Part shown: piece after piece, positions 1 to 7,969 of the stretch
Position numbering within the stretch: position 1 is the stretch's first letter
How the letters are laid out: each line of letters starts with the position of its first letter
Assembly: GCF_024346955.1 (NCBI RefSeq)
Contig: NZ_AP024883.1
Location: 682,001 to 746,000, forward strand
Direction of reading: 5' to 3'
Origin: Vibrio mangrovi
Lineage (GTDB): Bacteria; Pseudomonadota; Gammaproteobacteria; Enterobacterales; Vibrionaceae
Length of the DNA stretch: 64,000 nucleotides
Made by a program: the position numbers and the translations under genes
Notes under the pieces: generated by a model
What the model saw: the letters and a program-made list of their open reading frames with translations, nothing else
Told to the model about the DNA's origin: nothing
The model's database searches: none

Positions 1-697
1 CCTGACGGGTGATGTATCCTGCTGAATCGGACATCAGATAGCTGACTAAACTGGCAATCTCTTCAGGCTGCCCCAGACGGCGCATGGGGATATGAGGAAG
101 TGTATGTTCTCTCACTTCATCTTCGACAATACCGGTTTCGATGAGTCCCGGAGCAACACAGTTGACAGTAATGTTACGTTTCGCCAGTTCAAGTGCCAGT
201 GATTTGGTCGCACCAATAATACCGGCTTTTGCGGCACTATAGTTTGTCTGTCCCCGGTTCCCCATCAAACCGGATACTGAGGAAAGGGTAACGATCCGTC
301 CACCCTGACGCAGACGTATCATCGGCATGACACAAGGATGTAATACATTATAAAAACTGTCTAAATTGGTGTGGATAACGCCATCCCATTCCTGTTCAGT
401 CATGGCCGGGAAAGCTGTATCCCGGGTAATCCCGGCATTATTGACAACCCCGTAAAAAGCGCCGTGTTGTTCAATATAGGATTCGAGAGTGTGGCGGCAT
501 GCTTCCCGGTCACTGATGTCAAACTGAATCAGGCGACCTTCTCCACCGTGTTGTTGGATTTCTGCCAGCGTATCGCGGGCACCCTGTTCATCACTCATAT
601 AGTGAACGATCACTGTAAATCCATCTTTTGCCAGAGCAATGGCAATCGCCTGACCGATTCCTTTACTGGCGCCGGTAACGAGTATTTGCCGGGTCAT
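1..697 (-). CDS. apeQ: 3-ketoacyl-ACP reductase of aryl-polyene synthesis (3' end cut by window)
   Basis: FabG-type short-chain dehydrogenase that would reduce the beta-keto group after each polyene elongation step in the cytoplasm. The N-terminus reads MTRQILVTGASKGIGQA, with the TGxxxGIG NAD(P)H-binding motif. An NNAG motif follows, then the catalytic Ser and YxxxK (SSVSG..., NYSAAKAG). The ATG at 697 overlaps the upstream stop as ATGA and follows an AGGAG-like site. About 232 codons are visible; the last few residues lie outside the window. The pathway role is inferred from the operon, since the domain alone cannot be told from housekeeping FabG. Confidence 0.9.
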   Translation of the reverse strand, partial: MTRQILVTGASKGIGQAIAIALAKDGFTVIVHYMSDEQGARDTLAEIQQHGGEGRLIQFDISDREACRHTLESYIEQHGAFYGVVNNAGITRDTAFPAMTEQEWDGVIHTNLDSFYNVLHPCVMPMIRLRQGGRIVTLSSVSGLMGNRGQTNYSAAKAGIIGATKSLALELAKRNITVNCVAPGLIETGIVEDEVREHTLPHIPMRRLGQPEEIASLVSYLMSDSAGYITRQ

Positions 698-1164
698 CGT
701 TGACTCCTGAGTTTCATCTGTTGCAGTGTTGCGGTTGAGGGGAGATAAACATTTAACTGACACTGTGCCAGTTGTTCTCCCCGATTTTCTATCTGAGCGG
801 AAAATACAGCCATTCCCATGGCATGATCTTCCATAACTTTCTGGGCATAGATATCCAGCAGTTGCCCTTGAGCGAAAGTGTCACAGCTTGCCTGATAACG
901 GCGGCTTCCCAGTAAAAAACCGATGGATGGTTTTTCTCCGGACTGTAAAGCGCGAAATCCTGACCAGGCTGCAATAGTCTGAGCCATGAATTCGAGTCCG
1001 ACATAAGCCGGAAGCGTTCCGGATATGGTGTCGAAGAAAGGGTTGTTCTCACCAATAGTGACCTGGCAGTGAACCGACTCATCCTGAATATCGATTGCAT
1101 GATCGATAAATATCATCGGAGAGTCATGTGGGATCAACTGCTCGATTGCGGGAATATTAGACAT
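694..1164 (-). CDS. apeP: ApeP-type hotdog dehydratase
   Basis: Hotdog-fold 3-hydroxyacyl-ACP dehydratase subunit. In characterised APE systems ApeP works as a heterodimer with ApeI. The protein begins MSNIPAIEQLIPHDSPMIFI. The (I/L)PH-x3-M start and the later GxxPAYVGLEFMAQTIAAW helix are typical of this family. The ATG at 1164 overlaps the ketosynthase stop by 8 nt, so I prefer it to the in-frame start at 1209, which sits well inside the ketosynthase gene. It ends in a 4-nt overlap with apeQ. About 156 residues. Confidence 0.85.
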   Translation of the reverse strand: MSNIPAIEQLIPHDSPMIFIDHAIDIQDESVHCQVTIGENNPFFDTISGTLPAYVGLEFMAQTIAAWSGFRALQSGEKPSIGFLLGSRRYQASCDTFAQGQLLDIYAQKVMEDHAMGMAVFSAQIENRGEQLAQCQLNVYLPSTATLQQMKLRSQR

Positions 1165-2344
1165 ACATTTTACCAAAAACCAGACTGACATTATTGCCGC
1201 CAAAAGCAAATGAATTACTGAGAATTGCTTTTCCTTTTAGCGTCATTTCGGTTTCTACAAGCTGAATTTGAATTTCCGGATCCTGATCCTGACAATGTTG
1301 TACCGGCAGAGGCAGGCCATCTGTCAGGATATACCATGCGATTGCAGCTTCGGTTGCACTTGCAGCTCCCAGTGTATGACCGGTCAGGTGTTTGGTCGAA
1401 CTGACCGGAACCTGATCGCCGAATATCCGGTGGATTGCCAGACTTTCCATCTTGTCATTCAGTGGGGTTGCAGTGCCGTGAGCGTTGATGTAGCCGATAT
1501 CTTCCGGAGACAGGTTCGCATCCTGTAAGGCTTTTCTCATTGCCTGTTCTGCACCGGTGCCTTCCGGATGTGGTGCTGAAATATGGTAAGCATCGGAACT
1601 GTCACCAGCTCCCAGCAGGGCAATTTCTGCCGGTTCACGGCTGAGTAGCATCAATGCCGCAGACTCACCGATATTGATTCCCCGGCGTGAACGGCTAAAT
1701 GGCTGGCACAATGTAGAAGAAAGTGCTTCCAGTCCGTTAAAACCATTCAGTGTTAGCCGGCAGATCGTATCACATCCTCCGACAATTACCGCATCAACAA
1801 GGTTTGCATTCAGCATTCGTTTGGCTGTGAGAAAAGCCCGCCCGCTGGATGAACAGGCTGTTGAGACGGTGTAGCATGGACCTGTGATCTGAAAATAGTC
1901 GGCAATAAACTGACTACAATTGCCCATTTCTTGTTTGCGGTAATGGTAGTCTGCCGGAAACTGCCCCTCGCTTAAATACCGGGAATAGGCTTCTTCACCA
2001 TCGGCAATACCCGATGTACTGGTGCCGATCAGTACGGCAATCCGATCCGGACCATATGTGTTGAGTGCTTTTTGGACAGCCGACTCTATTTGCCTGAGTA
2101 CCGAAAGAGCCAGACGATTGTTACGCGAATCATATCTGGTGAGATGGGGCGGGATTTCAGGCAGTTGTTGTTCAACCCGACCGATCACTGTTGGTGTCCC
2201 TGAGTTGAGAATGGTCTCGTCAGAAAGCATATGAGTGCAGACCCCGCTCCGGAGAGTGTGGTGAATCTGTCCGGCAGTCTGTCCCATCGCAGAATGAAAA
2301 CCACAGGCCTGAATGAAAATAGGGTTCGGTACTTTTGTAAACAT
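1157..2344 (-). CDS. apeO: beta-ketoacyl-ACP synthase (APE ketosynthase)
   Basis: Type II PKS condensing enzyme, 395 aa, that extends the aryl-primed polyene with malonyl units. The catalytic triad is intact: Cys164 in STACSSSGRA, His289 in NAHGTATPLND, and His323 in the TGHTLGAAS motif. The related protein at 13324-14064 lacks the active-site Cys and probably pairs with this one as chain-length factor, as for ApeO:ApeC in Xenorhabdus. The gap to the upstream lipoprotein gene is about 30 nt. A second ketosynthase (ApeR) is common in these clusters and may lie beyond the window start. Confidence 0.93.
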   Translation of the reverse strand: MFTKVPNPIFIQACGFHSAMGQTAGQIHHTLRSGVCTHMLSDETILNSGTPTVIGRVEQQLPEIPPHLTRYDSRNNRLALSVLRQIESAVQKALNTYGPDRIAVLIGTSTSGIADGEEAYSRYLSEGQFPADYHYRKQEMGNCSQFIADYFQITGPCYTVSTACSSSGRAFLTAKRMLNANLVDAVIVGGCDTICRLTLNGFNGLEALSSTLCQPFSRSRRGINIGESAALMLLSREPAEIALLGAGDSSDAYHISAPHPEGTGAEQAMRKALQDANLSPEDIGYINAHGTATPLNDKMESLAIHRIFGDQVPVSSTKHLTGHTLGAASATEAAIAWYILTDGLPLPVQHCQDQDPEIQIQLVETEMTLKGKAILSNSFAFGGNNVSLVFGKMYV

Positions 2345-2376
2345 ATAGAGATAATACTTACTGCTTTAGTTGGTTC

Positions 2377-3048
2377 TTAATCTTTACCGTTTGAACTTTG
2401 CTGTTTCGATCCGTTACGCCCTTGTATTTGATACTGAACGGTTTTTATCCGAATCTCATAACCTATTTTCAGATTGGTAAACTGTATATTGCCATCTAAT
2501 GGCTGGGGTTGATCATAATTGATAATAATAATTTTATTGCCTTGATTATCTGTGATTATACGTTGCTTGTCATGATCAATCATATGCCAGTGGATCGGCT
2601 GTAACGATTTTTCCCAGGCTTCCTGCGGCCAGAGCGTTAACATCAGGTTCAATAATATCTGCTTTGGATCAGGCAACTGTCCCTGAAGACCGGGCAGTGT
2701 CTGGGTCTGAATCTCAACTTTTCCGGCGTCGTCGACCTGATATTTCAGTGAAGTCAGACGGGTTCCCCAGGATGAAAAACCTGCAACAGCAATCTGGCCG
2801 GGACTGACCTGCAACCGGACCGGCAACTGATTACTCTGCTTTTCTCCTTGTTTTGTGGTCCAGTTTGCCTGAATTAACTGACTGGCTGTTAACTGGCTTC
2901 CGAGGCTTTCTGGCAAAGGCAGCCGGACCGTTATTCCGGGGCTGATTTCAACCTGACCTGCGGCGTCCCGGCTCAGAGAACTACATCCGTTCAGCGAAAA
3001 CAGGATGAAGAAAATCAGTATAGACGGGATGAGAGATATCGTTTTCAT
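2377..3048 (-). CDS. apeN: DUF3261-type lipoprotein of APE cluster
   Basis: Predicted lipoprotein of about 223 aa. The N-terminus is MKTISLIPSILIFFILF followed by LNGCSS, a good lipobox with Cys as the lipidated residue. The rest is beta-rich and resembles the DUF3261 proteins of APE clusters. It probably helps place the lipid-linked polyene in the outer membrane together with the LolA-like and MMPL proteins; this is inferred from context. The ATG at 3048 overlaps the exporter stop as TAATG. The longer frame from 3111 would remove the signal peptide from the N-terminus, so I reject it. Confidence 0.82.
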   Translation of the reverse strand: MKTISLIPSILIFFILFSLNGCSSLSRDAAGQVEISPGITVRLPLPESLGSQLTASQLIQANWTTKQGEKQSNQLPVRLQVSPGQIAVAGFSSWGTRLTSLKYQVDDAGKVEIQTQTLPGLQGQLPDPKQILLNLMLTLWPQEAWEKSLQPIHWHMIDHDKQRIITDNQGNKIIIINYDQPQPLDGNIQFTNLKIGYEIRIKTVQYQIQGRNGSKQQSSNGKD

Positions 3049-5396
3049 TAATGCTCCGGATTTGAGGATGTCGCCAGTGGTGAAAGTAACCAGACAACGA
3101 AAATACCGCATAGCAGTGTCAGACCGAAACCATGAATTGCCTGTGTCTGACTGAGTGCCAGCAGACCAAAGGAGAGCAGGGTCGTGACGGCTGACAGGGT
3201 AATGGCCAGTAGTGTTCCGGGGGCGTGTTTCTGTTCGGCAAAAAATAGCGTGTAATCAATACCGATGCCCAGAATTAATATTAAGGCGAGTAGATGAAAC
3301 AGGTTCAGAGGCTCACCGACAATCACCGAGACTGAGAGTCCGGCAAGGCAGGCAATGAAAGTCGGTAAAATAATCAGGGTGGTGCGTCTGAATCCGTAGC
3401 GTGTTATCAGCAGGGCTGTAATCAGCACAATGGCAACGGCAAGCAGCTCCATAACTTTGAGCCGGTACTGGTTAAAGAGGTCAGAAATATCCTGTACTTT
3501 ATTCAGATAGCGAATCTGTGGTGTCTGCCGGGCGAAGCTACGGATAACTTCAGGCGAAGTGACCTCTTTTAAGAGGACTACAGCAGCACTTTGCTGCTCG
3601 ATCTTTCCCAGATAGAGAAGGCGAACCGGAGTTGATACTTCCAGCCGGAGAAAATCTGCGAGTGATATGGCCTGAAATTGTTTTTGAGGCAATGACGGCG
3701 GTACAGAAAGTTTAAGCTTTTGTGCCAGTTCCGGACCGAAGTTCCGGTAAAGCTGGCGGATGAGACGGAAATCTTCCTGTTGACGTTGAATCGAATGAAT
3801 CGCCTGAGTCAGACTCTGGTAGCCTTGAATCTGATGATCTTTTTTCCACTGTGCTAACTGTTCGTCGAGTGTTTCCAGACGTTGCATCAGCGCTTCATCG
3901 TTTTCTGCACTGACTATCAGCGATTGCTGTGATGCCTGCATTCCCGTGAGGCTGGCGATCCGGGTTTCCTGTTGTTTCAGCTCCGGTGGGAGAGTCTGCA
4001 ACTGACGAATGTCATCATCGTAACGCAGATGAGGCAGGAGTATCAGACTGCCGGTCAGGATCAGAGCGGGCATGCCCCAGCGGAATCCGTTTTTTTGCCA
4101 CAATGAGAGCCAGCCGGATAATAGTGCCTGTCCTGGCAATGCTACGTTTCGTGCCGGAGATTTGGTCAGACCCGGATACCAGAGGACAACGGTCAGATAA
4201 GCTGCGGTAAGCCCCGTGGTTGAAAACAGAGCCAGTTGTTTCAGGCCGGGGAACGGTGTCATCAGAAGACCGATATAGCTGATCAGGCTGGTGATTAGTC
4301 CGAGTGTGATAGCAACCCGTATATGCTGAATTCCTTGCTTACTGTTCCACTGTGCTCCCATCTCTAGCCTGTGAGTCAGATAATGAAAAGCATAGTCGAT
4401 CGAAATACCAAGCAGGCTGGTTCCGACTACCAGACTGAACAGATGGATTTTGCCAAAAGTTATAATGACCACAGTCAGAGCGACCAGAATACCGGTAAAA
4501 ACGGAGAGTAATGCCAGTAACAGTGGCGTCATACTGCGAAATACGGCCAGCAGCAGGACAACAATACCGATGAGAGAAAACATCCCAATTGTACTTATCT
4601 CAGATTTTGCACTTCGGGTGCCGGATTCAGCATAAAAGAGGACACCGGTATGGTCGGTATTCACCTGATATGTCTGTTTTATCTGCTGCTCCCAATGATT
4701 GATTTGAGCGACGGTTTGCTGGGCTGAGAAGCTATAGGGAGATTGTGCCAGTCGTGCTGTGATCAGAAGATACTGTGTTTCCCCATCCTGAGCTATGAGA
4801 TAGTTATTTTTGAGTGAAAAACGGGAGTTGAGTGACTGATTCTGGGTCAGAAACTCCCGAAACAGCAGGAATGGATCCTGACTGAGTTCCTGGCCGGTCA
4901 CTCCGGAGAATGGGTTATACAGGGTTTGAATGACTTGCTGAATCTGTTGCTCCGGATGTTGGGACAGGCGTTCATGCTGCACCGGAGAAAGCTGCTGAAA
5001 ACGATGACGGAAATAGTACTGTGTCCATTGCTGACGTTGTTGGTCGGAGATTTTCCCTGTGACCTGCGTAAAATCATGGCTTGCCGAAAGAGCTGATTCA
5101 AACTGTCGGGCAGCCTGATAGAGGCGGTTCTCATCATGCTGGCTGAGGATAAAAATCAGACGATCACTCATGCGTTCAGAGATTTGACGGAATGCTTTTT
5201 CGACCCACGGATCTTGCTGGTTGCCTGGTAAAAGTTTGAGAATGTTGGTTTCAAATGGCTGAGCTGTTGTGAAGAAAATCCGCTGAATAAGAAATGTTGA
5301 ACACAACAAGACACAGACCAGCCAGAGTATGGCAGGCCAGTTGGTTCTTGATTTCGCGTTGAACCGTTTAGAAATTGAACTGAGCTTTTTCTGCAT
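3048..5396 (-). CDS. apeM: MMPL/RND-family exporter of APE cluster
   Basis: Inner-membrane transporter of 782 aa with the MMPL layout: one N-terminal TM (WPAILWLVCVLLCSTFL), a large periplasmic loop, a five-TM bundle (about 265-405, with GTSLLGISIDYAFHYL), a second periplasmic loop, and a C-terminal bundle with the matching LILGIGIDYTLFFAEQ motif. The paired GIDY segments mark the internal duplication of RND proteins. It likely moves the lipid-anchored aryl polyene out of the inner membrane. It overlaps the LolA-like gene by 29 nt, which indicates translational coupling. Confidence 0.9.
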   Translation of the reverse strand: MQKKLSSISKRFNAKSRTNWPAILWLVCVLLCSTFLIQRIFFTTAQPFETNILKLLPGNQQDPWVEKAFRQISERMSDRLIFILSQHDENRLYQAARQFESALSASHDFTQVTGKISDQQRQQWTQYYFRHRFQQLSPVQHERLSQHPEQQIQQVIQTLYNPFSGVTGQELSQDPFLLFREFLTQNQSLNSRFSLKNNYLIAQDGETQYLLITARLAQSPYSFSAQQTVAQINHWEQQIKQTYQVNTDHTGVLFYAESGTRSAKSEISTIGMFSLIGIVVLLLAVFRSMTPLLLALLSVFTGILVALTVVIITFGKIHLFSLVVGTSLLGISIDYAFHYLTHRLEMGAQWNSKQGIQHIRVAITLGLITSLISYIGLLMTPFPGLKQLALFSTTGLTAAYLTVVLWYPGLTKSPARNVALPGQALLSGWLSLWQKNGFRWGMPALILTGSLILLPHLRYDDDIRQLQTLPPELKQQETRIASLTGMQASQQSLIVSAENDEALMQRLETLDEQLAQWKKDHQIQGYQSLTQAIHSIQRQQEDFRLIRQLYRNFGPELAQKLKLSVPPSLPQKQFQAISLADFLRLEVSTPVRLLYLGKIEQQSAAVVLLKEVTSPEVIRSFARQTPQIRYLNKVQDISDLFNQYRLKVMELLAVAIVLITALLITRYGFRRTTLIILPTFIACLAGLSVSVIVGEPLNLFHLLALILILGIGIDYTLFFAEQKHAPGTLLAITLSAVTTLLSFGLLALSQTQAIHGFGLTLLCGIFVVWLLSPLATSSNPEH

Positions 5397-5973
5397 CGGT
5401 CAATGTCTCTGGTTGTGTGCTTTGCTGAGTGAACATCATTTCGGTGACATCGCCACGAACTTCGTGCAGTGAGAGTGTGTCGATATATTGTTGCCCGGAC
5501 AAAATGATGCTGTCGAATACCTGATCCAATGGTGCTGATTTCGGCGTCAGTGTTAATGTCCAGCGGGCTCCGGGGATCAGAGTCAGTGTAAACTGCCGGG
5601 TAAGCTGATCGGTATCGCCATGGAAAACAGCCAGAAAGATATGGCTGAAATAAAAAGCCATGGGATTATCTTGTGCCGTGATGAGCTGAGGAGGCTGATC
5701 GGCAAAAGTTTGTTGTAACTTATTTTGGGTCAGGACCAGATGAACCGGGAATGGTTCATCCTGTTGCCATATCAGCCCGTCTGAGTGACTCAGGGTAAAT
5801 TGTCCTGAAGAGAGTAAGGGCTGCTCAAACAGTGCCATGATACGTTTCTGGTCAAAATGCCCGCGGATCAGCGGGTGTTGTGCTAACTGATGTTGCAGAT
5901 CCTGAAGTGTGTTTACCGCAGCCAGACTGAGGGGTGAGACAAACAGCAGGCAGAAAAACAGGAAACGTATCAT
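5368..5973 (-). CDS. apeL: LolA-like periplasmic carrier of APE cluster
   Basis: Periplasmic LolA-fold protein, about 201 aa. The signal peptide MIRFLFFCLLFVSPLSLAA is followed by VNTLQDLQHQL and a GHFDQKRIM segment typical of the lipoprotein-carrier fold (FxQ-K at the start of the beta-barrel). The ATG at 5973 forms an ATGA overlap with the thioesterase stop. The longer frame from 6042 puts 23 residues before the signal peptide and is unlikely. Expected role: shuttling the lipid-linked polyene between the MMPL exporter and the outer membrane, by analogy with LolA. Confidence 0.85.
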   Translation of the reverse strand: MIRFLFFCLLFVSPLSLAAVNTLQDLQHQLAQHPLIRGHFDQKRIMALFEQPLLSSGQFTLSHSDGLIWQQDEPFPVHLVLTQNKLQQTFADQPPQLITAQDNPMAFYFSHIFLAVFHGDTDQLTRQFTLTLIPGARWTLTLTPKSAPLDQVFDSIILSGQQYIDTLSLHEVRGDVTEMMFTQQSTQPETLTDAEKAQFNF

Positions 5974-6416
5974 GAGTGAATAACTCCATGTTTGTGCCAC
6001 TGCTCGACTTTCTCGGTAAAGACTTTTGGTGAAGCTAAACACATTTCCTGGGTTGCCATGGATACGGCAACCTGAGTGGTGTGTGCTTTACACATGCGTT
6101 TCCCGGTGACTGTATCGAAGATGGTGTAATCTATCCGCAGACGGTTTTCCCATTCTGTCATTCTGGCATGAATCCGGATGGCGTGATTGAATGGCAGTGC
6201 TTTGACATATTTCACTTTTGCTTCGATAACCGGCCATTGATAGCCGGAAGCTGTCATTGCCAGATAACCATACTCGATTTCATCCAGAAGAACCCGGCGG
6301 GCTTCTTCAAAATAACGGAAATAATTGCCGTGATAGATGACTCCCATTGGATCTGCATCCTGAAATGAGGTCGTGACTTCGACATCAACTTCCAGATGGT
6401 GAATAGATGGATTCAT
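5970..6416 (-). CDS. apeK: 4HBT acyl-CoA/ACP thioesterase
   Basis: Hotdog thioesterase of 148 aa, YbgC/4HBT type. The signature DADPMGVIYHGNYFRYFEEAR contains the catalytic Asp and the HGNY motif. In APE clusters this enzyme (ApeK) is thought to release or edit ACP-bound intermediates. The start ATG overlaps the ammonia-lyase stop as ATGA, and its own stop overlaps the apeL start in the same way, so it sits in the middle of the coupled operon. Confidence 0.9.
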   Translation of the reverse strand: MNPSIHHLEVDVEVTTSFQDADPMGVIYHGNYFRYFEEARRVLLDEIEYGYLAMTASGYQWPVIEAKVKYVKALPFNHAIRIHARMTEWENRLRIDYTIFDTVTGKRMCKAHTTQVAVSMATQEMCLASPKVFTEKVEQWHKHGVIHS

Positions 6417-7969
6417 AGCTCTCTCCGGTATAGTTTCCAGTGTCTTTGCTGGATGCGGTCAACAAAATGGCGCAGGTCATGTTCTAAAGGACGATCTTCG
6501 GTGACAAATTCAAACTCCCGGCAGACTTCATCCAGCATTTCTTGCAGATTCCGGCTGAGATCCTGAGATGACAACTCCTGATGACGTTGTCGGATATTGA
6601 TGGCTTGCACTGCGGCCAGTAGCGATGCGGAAGCAACCTGTTCAGTTAACTGCAGAACACGCATACAATCTCGGGCAGCGATGGTTCCCATACTTACTTT
6701 GTCCTGATTATGGCACTCTGTAGAGCGGGAGAACACACTGGCCGGCATCGTTAGCTTCAGTGCTTCTGCCGTCCAGGCAGAAATACCGATCTGAACCGCT
6801 TTAAAGCCGTGATTCACAGCTTGGCGTGATCCTTCAGCGCCGGTCAGATTATAAGGAAGACCATTGTTGAACTTGTAATCCATCAGTTGTGCCATTTGCC
6901 TGTCGAGGAGATCGGCCAGATTGGCAACGGATGTTTTTAAGGTATCCATTGCCATGGCGATATGTCCGCCATAGAAATGCCCGCCGTGCAGGACACGCTC
7001 CTGCTCTCCGTCGATGATCGGGTTATCATTGGCACTGTTGAGCTCGTTCTCGATTAACTGGCGTAACCAGGGAAGGGCATCCTGAACCATCGCGATCACA
7101 TGAGGCGCACAACGCAGTGAATAGCGGTCCTGTAACCGGTCACTGTTTCTGGGCGGGTTATCAGCAGCCAGATCTTCCCGCAGCCAGGCTGCAATCTGTT
7201 GTTGGCCCGGATGAGGTTTTACGTTGAATAATGATTCGTCGAAATGAAAGTCGTTCCCTTGCATGGCAACCGAAACCATGGCTGTAATTCTGGTACAGAG
7301 GCGGGCCAGATACTCGGCCCGTTGATAGGCAAGGCAGGCCAGTGCTGTCATCACGGCAGTGCCGTTCATCAACGCCAGACCTTCTTTCGGTTTCAGACGA
7401 ACTGGCGGTAAATTCAGTGCCTCAAGGACTTCAGCCGTTGGCCGGATTTCTCCCTGATGAATCACTTCCCGTTCACCGATCAGTGTTGCAGCCAGATAGG
7501 AAAGCGGGGTCAGATCGCCACTGGCTCCGACGGAACCTTCTTCGGGGATTCTGGGCGTAATATCGTGATTAATAAATGTGACGAGTTGGTTCAGCAAGTC
7601 CAGAGAGACGCCGGAATATCCCTGAGATAGTGAGCAGAGTCTGGTAGCCAGGACTGCTCTTGCCTGTTCTCTGGAGAGAATCTGTCCCAAACCACAGCCA
7701 TGAAAGCGGGTCAGATGGAGTGGCAGTGTTTCGACCAGCTCCGGTGGAATCGCCACAGTACAGGAATCACCGTAACCGGTTGTGACACCGTAGATAGCGC
7801 CATCTTCTGCCAGCAGACGTTCGAGAAAAGCAACGCTGCGATTAATTTTTCCGGTAAATTCAGATGAAGTATTTAAGGCAGCATCAGCCCCCTGAGCGAT
7901 GGCTACAATATCTTCAATTGTCAGGCGCCGGGCACCGAAAGTAATGGTTTCATTCATGGATCGATTCAT
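6413..7969 (-). CDS. aromatic amino-acid ammonia-lyase (HAL/TAL/PAL family)
   Basis: Lyase of 518 aa forming the MIO electrophile from Ala149-Ser150-Gly151 (GSVGASGDLTPLSYLAA). Tyr60 (IYGVTTGYG) is also present. Members deaminate His, Tyr or Phe. The selectivity pair that reads Ser-His in HAL, His-Leu in bacterial TAL and Phe-Leu in plant PAL reads Phe89-His90 here (HLTRFHGCGLG), so the substrate is not settled by motif. In this operon it most plausibly feeds cinnamate or coumarate to the ApeH ligase. The first ATG overlaps the ApeJ gene by 20 nt; a second in-frame ATG lies at 7957. Confidence 0.88.
   Translation of the reverse strand: MNRSMNETITFGARRLTIEDIVAIAQGADAALNTSSEFTGKINRSVAFLERLLAEDGAIYGVTTGYGDSCTVAIPPELVETLPLHLTRFHGCGLGQILSREQARAVLATRLCSLSQGYSGVSLDLLNQLVTFINHDITPRIPEEGSVGASGDLTPLSYLAATLIGEREVIHQGEIRPTAEVLEALNLPPVRLKPKEGLALMNGTAVMTALACLAYQRAEYLARLCTRITAMVSVAMQGNDFHFDESLFNVKPHPGQQQIAAWLREDLAADNPPRNSDRLQDRYSLRCAPHVIAMVQDALPWLRQLIENELNSANDNPIIDGEQERVLHGGHFYGGHIAMAMDTLKTSVANLADLLDRQMAQLMDYKFNNGLPYNLTGAEGSRQAVNHGFKAVQIGISAWTAEALKLTMPASVFSRSTECHNQDKVSMGTIAARDCMRVLQLTEQVASASLLAAVQAINIRQRHQELSSQDLSRNLQEMLDEVCREFEFVTEDRPLEHDLRHFVDRIQQRHWKLYRREL

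Noticed and set aside
3048..3111. Longer start for the ApeN lipoprotein at 3111, and likewise 6042 for ApeL and 1209 for ApeP
   Set aside because: These extensions overlap upstream genes deeply and put 15 to 23 residues in front of signal peptides or of the usual family start.
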